DNA from: Ferruginibacter paludis
Lineage (GTDB): Bacteria; Bacteroidota; Bacteroidia; Chitinophagales; Chitinophagaceae
Assembly: GCF_030409685.1 (NCBI RefSeq)
Contig: NZ_JAUFQJ010000004.1
Location: 310,001-374,000, forward strand
Direction: 5' to 3'
Length of the DNA stretch: 64,000 nucleotides
Shown: positions 42,459 through 51,717 of the stretch, one piece after another
Numbering within the stretch: position 1 is the stretch's first letter
Layout of the letters: every line of letters starts with the position of its first letter
Position numbers and translations under genes: made by a program
The notes under the pieces: generated by a model
What the model was told of the DNA's origin: nothing
Database searches by the model: none
Seen by the model: the letters and a program-made list of their open reading frames with translations, nothing else

Positions 42459-42595
42459 GTGTGTGTTTTTTAGTTCACAATACTGTCTGCAAATTAACGG
42501 CCATGAATGTTTTACTGTACACTGAGGAAGGTATTGCCCCGGCTGTTGGGTAACTATTACCTTGTGCGTGGAAGGGGTTGGATTGCGGTGATGTT

Positions 42596-42888
42596 GTAAG
42601 CACTGTGATTTGTTTGATTGGTGTGATTTTTAGGATCGGGGGGATTGCATTTTTAATCATGGCCATTTGCAGTTGTCTGAACACGATTTATTTGATTGCC
42701 ATGATTTACACGATGGGCCAATTGGAGGGTTACTGCATTTTGTCATAGCTATCTGCATTTGTCTGAACTTTGATTTGTTTGATTGTTGTGATTTTTATGA
42801 TGAGCGAATTGGGAAGGTGCTTTTTAATTATAGTAATCATTTTTTGTCTGAACTATGATTTGTTGAATTGTTGTGTTTGGATTACTAA
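42596..42888. repeat. Family D palindromic repeat array, second
   Basis: Units start at about 42600 (GCACTGTGATTTG), 42677 (GTCTGAACACGATTT), 42763 (GTCTGAACTTTGATTT) and 42848 (GTCTGAACTATGATTT), a spacing of about 77-86 bp. Each has TTTGATTG.TGTGATTTTTATGAT-like sequence and a GCGAATTGGG.GG core. Same family as 40019-40262, mainly in one orientation. Confidence 0.82.
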
Positions 42889-42912
42889 TGGTTGGTTACG
42901 CCAATGAGGGTT

Positions 42913-43863
42913 TTATTTTTCTCCCCATCGTTTTATAGTGACGGTATCGCCAACTGAGAAATTCATTAAGTCCTCACCTACTACAAACGGACCTGAATAA
43001 TTCAATTGGGTAAGTTTAATTATTTCATCAGGTGAATGCCCATACAGGCGCACAATGTGATCATACACCGCAAGCTTTGGCTGAACAGCTTTAAAAACCC
43101 TGCACGCCTGTTCAGGTGTTGTGTGATGTGCCAGTATGTGATATTTGGGATCGGTTACTTTTAATGTGCCTGGAGCAATAACCACTTCATGCACTAACAA
43201 ATCTGTTCCTTTTGCAAACCTGATAAGATTTGCTGAATAACGCGTATCTCCTGACAGCACAACAGCATGTCCGGCATATTCTATTCTATATCCAAAAGCC
43301 GGAATTACAGGGTAATGGTCTACTAAAAATGCAATCACTTTTACTCCATTTTTTTCATACACAATACCTTCCTTTATATCAGTGGTTACTAATTGGCCTC
43401 CTTCAATGGCTACGTTATCATCCTCCACCCTTATTTTCATATCAAATGCATACGCCTTCTGCAAGTAATCAGTCATTTGCCTGGCGCCGGCTGGCCCAAA
43501 CACGGGCAAGGGCGTTTTTCGGTCGGTTATAAGCCACCCTGTAAGCCACAAGTCGGATAACCCTACAATATGATCGGAGTGAAGATGTGTAAGAAACAAG
43601 GCATCCAGGCTGTCATACTCTATCTTCAACTGTCGTAACCTTTGCAGGCATCCCCTGCCAGCATCAAATAATAAAACAGTGTTGCCTGCCTGAACAAGTG
43701 TGGAGGGTCCAAAGCGGTCCATCAGCGGTTGTGGTGTGCCAGTACCAAGTAGTGTAACTTTTATAGCAGTCCCGTTAAGGGAACTATCTTTATTTGTGTT
43801 GACTTGTGCGGAAGAAACAAGAAAAGATAGCAAAAGAACTGAGGTGAAGTAAAGTCTCGCCAC
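42913..43863 (-). CDS. Exported MBL-fold metallo-hydrolase (RNase Z-like)
   Basis: 316 residues with an N-terminal signal peptide (LYFTSVLLLSFLVSSAQ). Beta-lactamase-fold motifs: LLGTGTPQP, LFDAGRGCLQRL, LFLTHLHSDHIVGL (the HxHxDH zinc motif), VVLSGDTRYSANLI and LLVHEVVIAP, then ILAHHTTPEQACRVF. The GTGTP and THLHSDH..GL order resembles the RNase Z/ElaC and arylsulfatase-like branch. The signal peptide points to an extracytoplasmic hydrolase, so tRNA processing is unlikely; the substrate is unknown. Single gene. Confidence 0.88.
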   Translation of the reverse strand: MARLYFTSVLLLSFLVSSAQVNTNKDSSLNGTAIKVTLLGTGTPQPLMDRFGPSTLVQAGNTVLLFDAGRGCLQRLRQLKIEYDSLDALFLTHLHSDHIVGLSDLWLTGWLITDRKTPLPVFGPAGARQMTDYLQKAYAFDMKIRVEDDNVAIEGGQLVTTDIKEGIVYEKNGVKVIAFLVDHYPVIPAFGYRIEYAGHAVVLSGDTRYSANLIRFAKGTDLLVHEVVIAPGTLKVTDPKYHILAHHTTPEQACRVFKAVQPKLAVYDHIVRLYGHSPDEIIKLTQLNYSGPFVVGEDLMNFSVGDTVTIKRWGEK

Positions 43864-44385
43864 TGTTTGTATAGTTTAGATGCGTTACCAAATTACCTCT
43901 CACGTAGCATATCTAAAAATCTGCAAATTGAACACGAGACGTATATTGATGCTATTATGAAAGTAAAACAAAAAAAGTGATAATGAAAATCAATTCGTCA
44001 ATATTATTCAACTCCAATTGTCATTAGGGCAATCTCCCGTTGGGTGCAAACAACTCTTCAAAACATCTAAATTGTTGAATTATTGGTTGTTGGATTGTTG
44101 TGGTTGGTGAATTGATATGCTACTGTATCTTTAATCATGGCCATCATTGAATCACAAAAATCATGCTCCAACTTCTGTGCGATTTTCGCATTTGGTGAGG
44201 GCTTCGGATGGTCATGAAACACAACCCTGTTTCGGGGAATTGATGTATAGTATGAATAACAACGGAACGCCTGCAAAAGTGTACATTTGTTTCGGCTAAA
44301 AGATTGCGCAACATTTCTTCGCTGTGCATCGGCACACAATGACTTCAGACAAATAAATAAACTGTAACATCTAAATCTTACCACC
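43864..44385. other. Intergenic region with repeat remnants
   Basis: 44129-44180 holds half of a family D unit (TTTAATCATGGCCATCATTG, then CACAAAAATCATGC). 44299-44346 (GATTGCGCAACATTTCTTCG, then GCACACAATGAC) resembles another widespread Bacteroidota intergenic element. No gene. Confidence 0.5.
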
Positions 44386-44751
44386 GTGGACAAATTGCAG
44401 CAACATTATATAGCACACCAGGCAATATACCGGGTGTGTTGTGTATTTATTATACTCGTTGGCATGGGAGGTTTTTATGAAAATAAAATGCCTGTAGTTG
44501 GATTCTTTTGGGCAGGTTTTGTGGCTACTGTATATTGGCTCATTAAAACTGGAAAATTTAAAACATTTGCCACCAGGGGTTGTGTTATTGGCGTACTGAT
44601 TGATTTTTTTTTGCTGTATACACTGCATAAAATCCATCCTGAAGAAGACATTGCAGGAATTGTGATTATTAGTTTACTGTTGAGCGGATTCCTTTTCGCA
44701 TTGACAGGTTATTTGATTCAACATGTATTTTGGAAGAAGAAGATGGCCTAA
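44386..44751 (+). CDS. Hypothetical small inner-membrane protein
   Basis: 121 residues from GTG 44386 (MDKLQQHYIAHQAIY). About four membrane segments: VCCVFIILVGMGGF, VVGFFWAGFVATVYWLI, GCVIGVLIDFFLLYTL and GIVIISLLLSGFLFALTGYLI, ending in a basic KKKMA tail. No family is recognised. A later ATG would remove the first membrane helix, so the GTG start is preferred. Monocistronic. Confidence 0.6.
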   Translation: MDKLQQHYIAHQAIYRVCCVFIILVGMGGFYENKMPVVGFFWAGFVATVYWLIKTGKFKTFATRGCVIGVLIDFFLLYTLHKIHPEEDIAGIVIISLLLSGFLFALTGYLIQHVFWKKKMA

Positions 44752-44906
44752 AAATAAATGAACCATCCCCCATCAAGTTGACTGGTATCTTTTTTTCACT
44801 GCTGGTACGCATCTGATAACGTACATTTCCGGCAGGCCACCATTGCATCTCATCACCAGGACCGAAACCATATTCCGAAGCAATATTTTTTAAACTGCAT
44901 GCCCCA

Positions 44907-46196
44907 TCAATACATCAGCCGGCTAAAAGGTATACCTGCAGCAATACCTACCGTTGTTCGTTTGCCACGGCCCTGCAGGTTGGTAACAACATGCCCCATA
45001 TCAAAAAAAGCCACGTAGCATTCAAAAGTAACAGCAGGTGTTTTTTTGCTGTTGATCAGCACAATGGGTACACCTACCCTTGCGTTGAGTAAATTGTCTT
45101 TGCCAATATGTTGTTCGGCCATTACACTAAAACCAACATGCGAATTGGTGGGATAATAAACAATGCGCCCAAGTATTGCCGGCGTAATAAAAGTTTGATA
45201 CCGACCCATGTACACTTTCTCTTTCTTAGCCAGCGTAAGTGTATCCGTACCACCCATGTTTGTATAAGCAGCCGGATTTATTTTAGCAACGCCATAACTT
45301 AATTTGGAATTATTCAGCAGCAGGCTGCCGCCAAGCGTTACAAATAACCTGCCCCAATGGCTGCCTTCCCAAAGCCTGGTATGTGCCAGCATCAATTGAA
45401 TAGGATAACTGTGTTTTTGCGTAAACGCAGCAGGAATGGCGGGCGCAACAGTGTAGGTGGGTGCAATGATAGGGATAGTGGCCGTAAAGCTGGTATAACC
45501 AAAATTGATGGTTTTAAAATAAGCTGTTTTGGTAAGCAGTTCCGCCTGTTGTGTAGCAAAGAGGGCCTGGTATTTTTCCTTTAAATCCGCATAAAAATTA
45601 TTTTGTATCAATGCCCTGGCACTGTCCACATTTGCTCCATTGATATCAGCTGCTGCTACCCTGTTCAATGCTGTATTAAAACCAGCTGTCTCTTTCTCAA
45701 TAGCTGATTCCAATGTATGAACAAGCCCGGCCCGCAATGCATTCATGAATTGCTGTTGGTAAGCATCAGACTTCGTTTTTACTTTTGCAAGCCATTTATA
45801 ATTAATTGTAAGCCCCAGTTCATCATCGAATCGTCTATCTAAAAAACCAGCACCAATACTATTTACATTGGCGTTGAACCCCACGCTTAACAAGTTTTTC
45901 AACGGCTCGTCCCTGCCGCCGGGCGTTTGAAAATTATGGTTCACCGTAAAGATGCCATCGGTGGAATTGAAGGTTACATAATTGGTAAAGAAGGACAGTA
46001 CATCGCTGCCCGCCAGATAGCCCGTTTTATCTGCCAGGAAAACATTCATGGCACGGTTGGAAATAACAGCACCGCCGGTTTGATTAACAACCTCCCTGTT
46101 GATCAGCCTTATTTCGGCAGCAATACTGTCGCCGTTTTGGCCGGCACACCTATACACTATCAAAAAAAACAACACAACAAAAAAAACACGGGGCAT
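44907..46196 (-). CDS. Hypothetical outer-membrane protein
   Basis: 429 residues. Signal peptide (MPRVFFVVLFFLIVYRCAGQ). The N-terminal half includes a helical stretch (QQFMNALRAGLVHTLESAIE, YADLKEKYQALFATQQAELL); the second half is rich in strands (GRLFVTLGGSLLLNNSKLSYG, ITPAILGRIVYYPTNSHVGF, LNARVGVPIVLINS) and ends in aromatic residues (FSRLMY), suggesting an outer-membrane beta-barrel. I do not recognise the family. It is 44 bp downstream of the flavoprotein gene on the same strand, so the two may be co-transcribed. Confidence 0.62.
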   Translation of the reverse strand: MPRVFFVVLFFLIVYRCAGQNGDSIAAEIRLINREVVNQTGGAVISNRAMNVFLADKTGYLAGSDVLSFFTNYVTFNSTDGIFTVNHNFQTPGGRDEPLKNLLSVGFNANVNSIGAGFLDRRFDDELGLTINYKWLAKVKTKSDAYQQQFMNALRAGLVHTLESAIEKETAGFNTALNRVAAADINGANVDSARALIQNNFYADLKEKYQALFATQQAELLTKTAYFKTINFGYTSFTATIPIIAPTYTVAPAIPAAFTQKHSYPIQLMLAHTRLWEGSHWGRLFVTLGGSLLLNNSKLSYGVAKINPAAYTNMGGTDTLTLAKKEKVYMGRYQTFITPAILGRIVYYPTNSHVGFSVMAEQHIGKDNLLNARVGVPIVLINSKKTPAVTFECYVAFFDMGHVVTNLQGRGKRTTVGIAAGIPFSRLMY

Positions 46197-46240
46197 GCAA
46201 CAATTTTAATGTACAAAATAAAGGCAGCTGGAGTGATTGC

Positions 46241-47752
46241 TTACATCACCTGGTCCAGCCCCCATTCAGTAAGCAATGGATTGGTAAATACTTTCAGGCT
46301 ACCGGCACCGAGCAATTTATTCCTGCACTTCATCCAGGTGATTGCATTATCGCCATACATTTTTGCAATACGGTCACCATTCAGTTCATTCATTTTACCC
46401 CAGTGAAAAGTAAAAGGAATACCCTCATCCTCCAACCGTTGCCATACTGCTGTATAAAAGCTTTTGGTATCGTCGGAAAAAGCGGCATCCAGTTCCAGGA
46501 TACAGGTATAATCAAAACGCGTAAATGCAAGTGTAGCTTTTGATTTTTTGATAAAGCGGTAAGCGTACAAGCCTACAAACGGCCCGTGCGTTTTATTCAT
46601 TTCAAATAATATTTCTGTTACCCGGTTTACCTGGTTAAGCGGTATCCCAATGGCAGCGCTCAGTAGTTTTCCATGCAGGGTGGTATTACTAAAAATCTCA
46701 GCAAGCGTACCGTATTGCTTTTCGTACGGCTGGTACACACCTGCCAGCAGTTTATTCACTATTACCGGCACCAGTGCAGGCACAGCCGATGTGAGCTTGC
46801 CGATAAAACAGGGTGCATCATCGCCGGGCCCTATGCCATCTGCATTGCTGGCCGCTTTAACATAATCTGTGCGGTAAGGTCTTTTGTAAAAAGTAAATAC
46901 ATATGCACCATTATCCATATCATACGGGTTAAGCACTACCGAAAAATGGAACGGCCTTTCGTTACCGCAGGGCAGTGCAGCATTGCTGAAATCCAGGGTT
47001 GACATCAACCCTTTTAATGTGTCATCATAGGGCATCCGGCGCATGTAAGTCTCCAGTAAAAACAGCGGTTCAGTTTCCAGCAGCACGCCATGAATAAAAC
47101 CAAAACTGCCAAAACTTACCAGGGCGCAATTAAACAAATCATCATCCTGCACCAGTGTGGTATTTAGTTTATTTAGAAATGATTGGGTAACAACCGGGGC
47201 TGACTTTCTTTCGAGCCAAACATGTTTATCCGGGCCGGTAATAATGTGCATGCCCACTACATAATCCTGCACCGCACCTACATCAATGGATGAGCCATGG
47301 GCCCCCGTAGACATAGCGCCCACAATGGTTTGACCATTGCTGGCACCGGAGGTTTTCAATGACAACCCTTCAGGCCGCAGGTCCCGGCTCAACTCCCAAA
47401 CGCCGTTGCCGCACTGGGCAAAAATCAGGTTGTTGATATCCCCTTTATACGATTTTTTTACGCTCTGCCGGGTAAGGGTTAAGGTGGTGTTCAGCTGTTT
47501 GGTATCCAGCATAATACCATCTTTACAGGTGGCAATTTTTGTCCACGACCACCCGGCGCCGAGTGAGCGAAAAGGCGTTCCTGCCTGTATTGCATCTCCA
47601 ATCATTTTTTGCAGCGCAATGGTGGCATCGTTGTAACTGTCCAGTGCGCCCATGTCAGGATCGTTGCCCGCAATATAGAGTTCTTTGATGTTCTCTGTAA
47701 AAATCTCATGCTTGTTTTGCCACTGCTGCTGGCCCATTGAAACTATTTTCAT
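46241..47752 (-). CDS. FAD-linked oxidoreductase, alditol/aldonolactone oxidase-like
   Basis: 503 residues of the VAO/PCMH flavoprotein superfamily. The FAD_binding_4 domain covers about 1-200: IQAGTPFRSLGAGWSWTKIA, LKTSGASNGQTIVGAMSTGA followed by HGSSIDVG, the region that binds the pyrophosphate. The C-terminal part resembles D-arabinono-1,4-lactone oxidase (ALO) domains, with FTFHWGKMNEL and AITWMKCRNKL near the end, the HWGK region that in relatives lines the active site. Such enzymes oxidise sugar alcohols or lactones with O2, giving H2O2. No signal peptide is apparent. The substrate is unknown. Confidence 0.83.
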   Translation of the reverse strand: MKIVSMGQQQWQNKHEIFTENIKELYIAGNDPDMGALDSYNDATIALQKMIGDAIQAGTPFRSLGAGWSWTKIATCKDGIMLDTKQLNTTLTLTRQSVKKSYKGDINNLIFAQCGNGVWELSRDLRPEGLSLKTSGASNGQTIVGAMSTGAHGSSIDVGAVQDYVVGMHIITGPDKHVWLERKSAPVVTQSFLNKLNTTLVQDDDLFNCALVSFGSFGFIHGVLLETEPLFLLETYMRRMPYDDTLKGLMSTLDFSNAALPCGNERPFHFSVVLNPYDMDNGAYVFTFYKRPYRTDYVKAASNADGIGPGDDAPCFIGKLTSAVPALVPVIVNKLLAGVYQPYEKQYGTLAEIFSNTTLHGKLLSAAIGIPLNQVNRVTEILFEMNKTHGPFVGLYAYRFIKKSKATLAFTRFDYTCILELDAAFSDDTKSFYTAVWQRLEDEGIPFTFHWGKMNELNGDRIAKMYGDNAITWMKCRNKLLGAGSLKVFTNPLLTEWGLDQVM

Positions 47753-47764
47753 GCTAATTGATTT

Positions 47765-48112
47765 TTATAAGCTACCGGTTTTTTTACAAGGTTTACTGCA
47801 TCTCCACTGCATTTTCACAGGGCACCAAATACCCAGGGTAACAACAGTAATGGCGGCATACCCGAGATTCGTTTTAACAATCACCTCCGACAGTCCGTTT
47901 ACCCCCAGCGAATCGCAAACGGGCGTATGTATCTCTGCAGGTTTTTGTACCAGTCCCCAAAAAAAGGCATGTGCAGTAACGGGTTTGGAAAGTTCGGAAC
48001 CTGCCTGTGCATTGGTGGCAACGCGGTAAGTGTAACAGCTGCTAAAAGAGAATGCCGCGGATAAAAGGCATACAGAAAGTATATTTCTGGCACAGGTAAA
48101 GTGTAATGGCAT
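47765..48112 (-). CDS. Bor-like small lipoprotein
   Basis: 115 residues. A signal peptide ends at FSSCYTYRV, a lipobox (Cys26). The mature part contains AHAFFWGLVQKP, CDSLGVNGLSEVIVKTNLGY and VVTLGIWCPVKMQWRCSKP. The GVNxxSEVxVxTN and TLGIWCPxxxxWxC segments match the Bor family of small lipoproteins first known from phage lambda. It is probably surface- or periplasm-anchored; its role here is unknown. Its stop lies 12 bp upstream of the flavoprotein start on the same strand. Confidence 0.78.
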   Translation of the reverse strand: MPLHFTCARNILSVCLLSAAFSFSSCYTYRVATNAQAGSELSKPVTAHAFFWGLVQKPAEIHTPVCDSLGVNGLSEVIVKTNLGYAAITVVTLGIWCPVKMQWRCSKPCKKTGSL

Positions 48113-48288
48113 AATTAAAGTTTTGAACTTAAAAAATGATTTGCTTATTTCCTGTGGATAGAGTGGTGTTTCTTTGGCCGGATTAAATTACAGTTTATTA
48201 TTCATTTTTTCAACAGGCAGGTTGTATTATTTAGTAACCAGTAGGTTTCTGTATGTCACCGGTATTTCATCAGCACCCGGCAATAAAA

Positions 48289-48314
48289 AAGCTGCTGCAT
48301 TAGTGCAACAGCTT
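48289..48314 (-). terminator. Terminator of the GRAM-domain protein gene
   Basis: AAGCTGCTGCA/TGCAACAGCTT stem with one mismatch and a 4-base loop. On the minus strand it is followed by a run of six T residues. Confidence 0.75.
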
Positions 48315-48420
48315 TATGAAAGACATTTATATTTTTATGACTCTGTGTTGAATTGACCAGCATTTAATTAAACTACAGTCGATATTGAGAATGGAATAAA
48401 TTTTTAGATTATTTGTAATG

Positions 48421-48966
48421 TTATTGCAAATGCAGATATTGTGAATCGTTCTTTTTCGGCAGTTGGTTAATCCATTCATCTATTTGCTGAACTACAAATT
48501 TTTCAGTTTTATTGTGAAGTGTCGTTACCAATAAACCTTTATTGATTAATCCCCATATCTTATATCTTTCAACTTGCCCGATATCTGACAGATTGATTGA
48601 GCGTTCATGATTTTGTATATTGAACTTGTGAGATTTAAATACCAGTCGCTGGTTGGTCAGGTATAGCTTTCCACCTACGCCTTCGGCACCTTTGAAATGA
48701 TTGGCACCCGTTTCAAACAAAATGCTTTCATCTGTAAGGGTGTTAATTTTTGTTCCCTTCAACAACAATTCAGAGTCTGCAAAAAATCCCATCATCCAGC
48801 CAAACAAAACTCCTGCTACAGCTCCACCCGCTAACCCCGATGCCATTGTTGTAAATATATTCGGGAACGTTAGACTGGGATGACCTAACAAGTCCTGGAC
48901 AATGAACGAAACAGCCATTAAGACTCCGAAAAATAGTCCTGATTTAAATCGGTGTCTTTTATCCAT
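48421..48966 (-). CDS. Membrane protein with GRAM-like domain
   Basis: 181 residues. Two N-terminal membrane segments (SGLFFGVLMAVSFIVQDLL and MASGLAGGAVAGVLFGWMMGFF) are followed by a cytosolic GRAM/PH-like domain (about 75-170): ESILFETGANHFKGAEGVGG, KLYLTNQRLVFKSHKF, INLSDIGQVERYKIWGL and KGLLVTTLHNKTEKFVV. GRAM domains bind lipids or proteins; bacterial membrane-tethered versions have no well-defined role. A clear terminator lies at 48289. Single gene. Confidence 0.78.
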   Translation of the reverse strand: MDKRHRFKSGLFFGVLMAVSFIVQDLLGHPSLTFPNIFTTMASGLAGGAVAGVLFGWMMGFFADSELLLKGTKINTLTDESILFETGANHFKGAEGVGGKLYLTNQRLVFKSHKFNIQNHERSINLSDIGQVERYKIWGLINKGLLVTTLHNKTEKFVVQQIDEWINQLPKKNDSQYLHLQ

Positions 48967-49015
48967 TTTGTCAGATTATTGTTGAATTAATGCCTCTGCA
49001 ATAAAATCAATCTTT

Positions 49016-50176
49016 CTAATTTACTTCCAGCTGATCTTTGGACGGTAGTTTCGGAAAAGGTGTATGCGGATCTGCCTGGTACCAGAAAACAGTGGATGCA
49101 ATATCATCCTGCAATGGAAGGTAGCGGCCGTCATGTCGCCAGCCGAGGTCTTGTATGGTTACTTTCAAATCTTTTTCAAAACGAATGGGATCTTTGATGT
49201 GCCAGCGATATAAGCCAAACCGTTGCGCTACTTCATAATGCCCGTCGCCTTTTATTACCTGGTGCAAGCCTGCATAAGGTGTACAATACTCTGTATAGTT
49301 GGATTGCTCTACACCAGCTTCATTTTTTTTCTGTGTATCAAAATCATAAGAGCCGCAGAAATAATCTTCGGTACCCGTACCACAAATAGTAGGATAATTG
49401 GTATCGCCATCCATAAAAAATTTTATTTCTCCTTCGCCCCACCAGCCATTGTTTTTAGAGCCATAGGCAATGTAGGTACCAACGTACTGGCCTTTGCCTT
49501 TAATATTATCTACCAGCACATAATCCTGTTTGTAAGGCAGTGGATTGGTGCGGTTAAACTGTGCATGAAAATAGGCCGCATCCGACGGTACTTCAGTTAA
49601 CGTATAATCTACCTGGTAGTACAATACCATATCGGCATCATCAATATTTTCCATGGTGATTTTACATTTTTTTCTGAACGGCATTGGCCAGTAACAGTTA
49701 AATGCACTGCCCGGGTTTACACAAACCGCCAGCGATTGCAAAGGCGAGTATTTACCCCAACCCATGCCAAAAAAGTCGCCCACCGGTACTTCCACCGAAG
49801 GCGTAGTTTCATCATCCCAATAAAAGCGGATAATAGAATAGCGCCAGTTACCGGTAGGCGTCATCCAGATATGTTGTATGGAACCAGGGCCCGTGATCTC
49901 CGCCACTGTAAAAGTAGTTTTAGATTTAATTACCACACTCGGACTAACTTTCCAGCCTTGCCCCAGATCCCTGCTTGCCCTGCTTCCGGTGCCCGTAGTG
50001 GCTTTGCCGCCTTCGCCTTTTGCACCATTAAAATTTTCAGGACTGACAGACCTTGTTTTAGCATCCGACATCCGGAACAAATTGCCCATACCGGTTTCGA
50101 GGCCATTGAATTTTTGCGCCTGCGCAGCAGCACAGACAATGACACAAAAAAACAAACAACTGGTAATCTTTTGCAT
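49016..50176 (-). CDS. DUF2961 family glycoside hydrolase (GH172-like)
   Basis: 386 residues with signal peptide (MQKITSCLFFCVIVCAAAQAQ). DUF2961 motifs: SRDLGQGWKVSPSVVI, TGPGSIQHIWMT, IIRFYWDDETTPSVEVPVGD and FFGMGWGKYSPLQSL, then YYQVDYTL, GEGEIKFFMDGD, and TICGTGTEDYFCGSYDF. GH172 enzymes cleave difructose anhydride or arabinofuranoside/fructofuranoside links, probably in the periplasm; the acidic EGEIKFF and GTEDYF segments hold the likely catalytic Glu residues. It is the last gene of the minus-strand sugar cluster, 140 bp after the FucP-like gene. Confidence 0.88.
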   Translation of the reverse strand: MQKITSCLFFCVIVCAAAQAQKFNGLETGMGNLFRMSDAKTRSVSPENFNGAKGEGGKATTGTGSRASRDLGQGWKVSPSVVIKSKTTFTVAEITGPGSIQHIWMTPTGNWRYSIIRFYWDDETTPSVEVPVGDFFGMGWGKYSPLQSLAVCVNPGSAFNCYWPMPFRKKCKITMENIDDADMVLYYQVDYTLTEVPSDAAYFHAQFNRTNPLPYKQDYVLVDNIKGKGQYVGTYIAYGSKNNGWWGEGEIKFFMDGDTNYPTICGTGTEDYFCGSYDFDTQKKNEAGVEQSNYTEYCTPYAGLHQVIKGDGHYEVAQRFGLYRWHIKDPIRFEKDLKVTIQDLGWRHDGRYLPLQDDIASTVFWYQADPHTPFPKLPSKDQLEVN

Positions 50177-50316
50177 GATGATTGGTTTTAAATATATAAA
50201 ATTGCAAGAACCTGTTCGATTGCTATTAACCCATGTAACCGCATGCCGGTTTTGTTAATTTCATTGACCACTATCATTGAAGGCGTTGCTACTATAGCGC
50301 CGTTCTATCAAATCAA

Positions 50317-51606
50317 TTAACTGGCAAGTGCCTTTTTAGGTTCAATTATTTTATATCCCTTCCAGCCAAAATACAACACGAACAAAAAGCAAACCAGCGG
50401 AACAATATAGGCCATCTGGATGCTGCCCGTTTTATCAGAAATTTGGCCCATGATGGGTGGAATAAAGGCGCCGCCAACAATGGACATCACCAGGAATGAA
50501 GAAGCTATCTTGCTTTCTTCGCCCAGCCCTTTTATACCCAGTGCAAAAATGGTAGGGAACATTATAGACATAAAGAAAGGCACTGCCAGCAAAGAATACG
50601 CTGCTACTTTGCCTGAAGCCAACAGCGCTACCGTGAGCAATACAACGTTTATAACTGCATACAAACTCAGTAATTTGGCGGGCTTTATATAACGCATAAA
50701 AAAGGTGCCTGCAAAACGCCCGAGCATAAAACCAACCATGGCTATAAAGCCCCAGTAATAGGCTGCTTCTTTTTCAGGCATGCCCATGGTATATCTTGAA
50801 AAACGAATGAAAAAGCTACCCACGCCCACCTGTGCACCTACATAAAAAAATTCGGCAATAACCGCCCATGTAACATGGCTGTGGCGAAATACGCTTAAGG
50901 AAAACGACTTGTGCCCATGTCCGTCATCCTCCGCATCTTCTTCCTTAATTTCCGGCAGGCGGGTAAAAACAAAAAACAATGCTACCAACAATACCACACC
51001 TGCAATAATCATATAGGGTACTTTAATTCCACTTGCTTCGAACGTGAGGTAGTTATTAAGCTGTTCGGGCGAGAACTGTTTTAACTCTTCCGGCGTATGC
51101 TCAATACCGGAAAGAATAAACTGTCCGCCAATAATAGGCGCTATAAATGCCCCCACGCCATTGAAAGATTGCGCAAAATTTAACCTTTGCTCAGAAGAAG
51201 CTTTGTCACCCAGTTTGGTGATGTAAGGATTGGCAACTGTTTCTAAAAACGTAGCGCCACTGGCGATGATAAAGAGCGCCACCAGGAAAAAATCGTAACT
51301 GCGGGCGGAAGCAGCCGGAATAAACAATGCCGCACCAATTGCATACAACAACAAACCAAAAAGAATTCCCTTTTTATAACCGTATTTGTGCATAAACCAA
51401 CCTGCCGGTAAAGCCACGAAAAAATAACCCAGGTAAACAGCCGTATCAATAAACGACGATTGCAAATCTGACAACTGGCAGGCCTTTTTTAAATGCGGAA
51501 TTAAAATGGGATTGATATTGTGTAAAAAAGCCCATAAAAAAAACAGGCTGGTAATTAAAGCAAAAGCTACCTTATAGCTTGCGGCTTGCGGTTGTTGATT
51601 CGGCAT
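50317..51606 (-). CDS. FucP-type sugar:H+ symporter (MFS)
   Basis: 429 residues with about 12 membrane segments. The start FALITSLFFLWAFLHNINPI and the following FIDTAVYLGYFFVALPAGWF match L-fucose permease FucP; ETVANPYITKLG and QRLNFAQSFNGVGAFIAPII are family-specific. A His-rich cytosolic loop (DAEDDGHGHKSFS, about 215) lies between the two halves. It imports a monosaccharide, probably L-fucose or glucose/galactose-type sugar, with protons. It lies in a catabolic cluster, between the FAH-family gene and the GH172 gene. Confidence 0.9.
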   Translation of the reverse strand: MPNQQPQAASYKVAFALITSLFFLWAFLHNINPILIPHLKKACQLSDLQSSFIDTAVYLGYFFVALPAGWFMHKYGYKKGILFGLLLYAIGAALFIPAASARSYDFFLVALFIIASGATFLETVANPYITKLGDKASSEQRLNFAQSFNGVGAFIAPIIGGQFILSGIEHTPEELKQFSPEQLNNYLTFEASGIKVPYMIIAGVVLLVALFFVFTRLPEIKEEDAEDDGHGHKSFSLSVFRHSHVTWAVIAEFFYVGAQVGVGSFFIRFSRYTMGMPEKEAAYYWGFIAMVGFMLGRFAGTFFMRYIKPAKLLSLYAVINVVLLTVALLASGKVAAYSLLAVPFFMSIMFPTIFALGIKGLGEESKIASSFLVMSIVGGAFIPPIMGQISDKTGSIQMAYIVPLVCFLFVLYFGWKGYKIIEPKKALAS

Positions 51607-51717
51607 AGTGATCGTTAAAGATGTTTGTAAACCCTGGTAATTTTGTTTATAAATATACAGTACTGCTAATGATAAAAATCGCTTTTAAAAATAATGGATG
51701 TTTTGGTTAAAATAGTT

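Noticed and set aside
46241..46406. Upper part of a 159-codon plus-strand frame (45927-46406)
   Set aside because: Overlaps the ends of two better-supported minus-strand genes.
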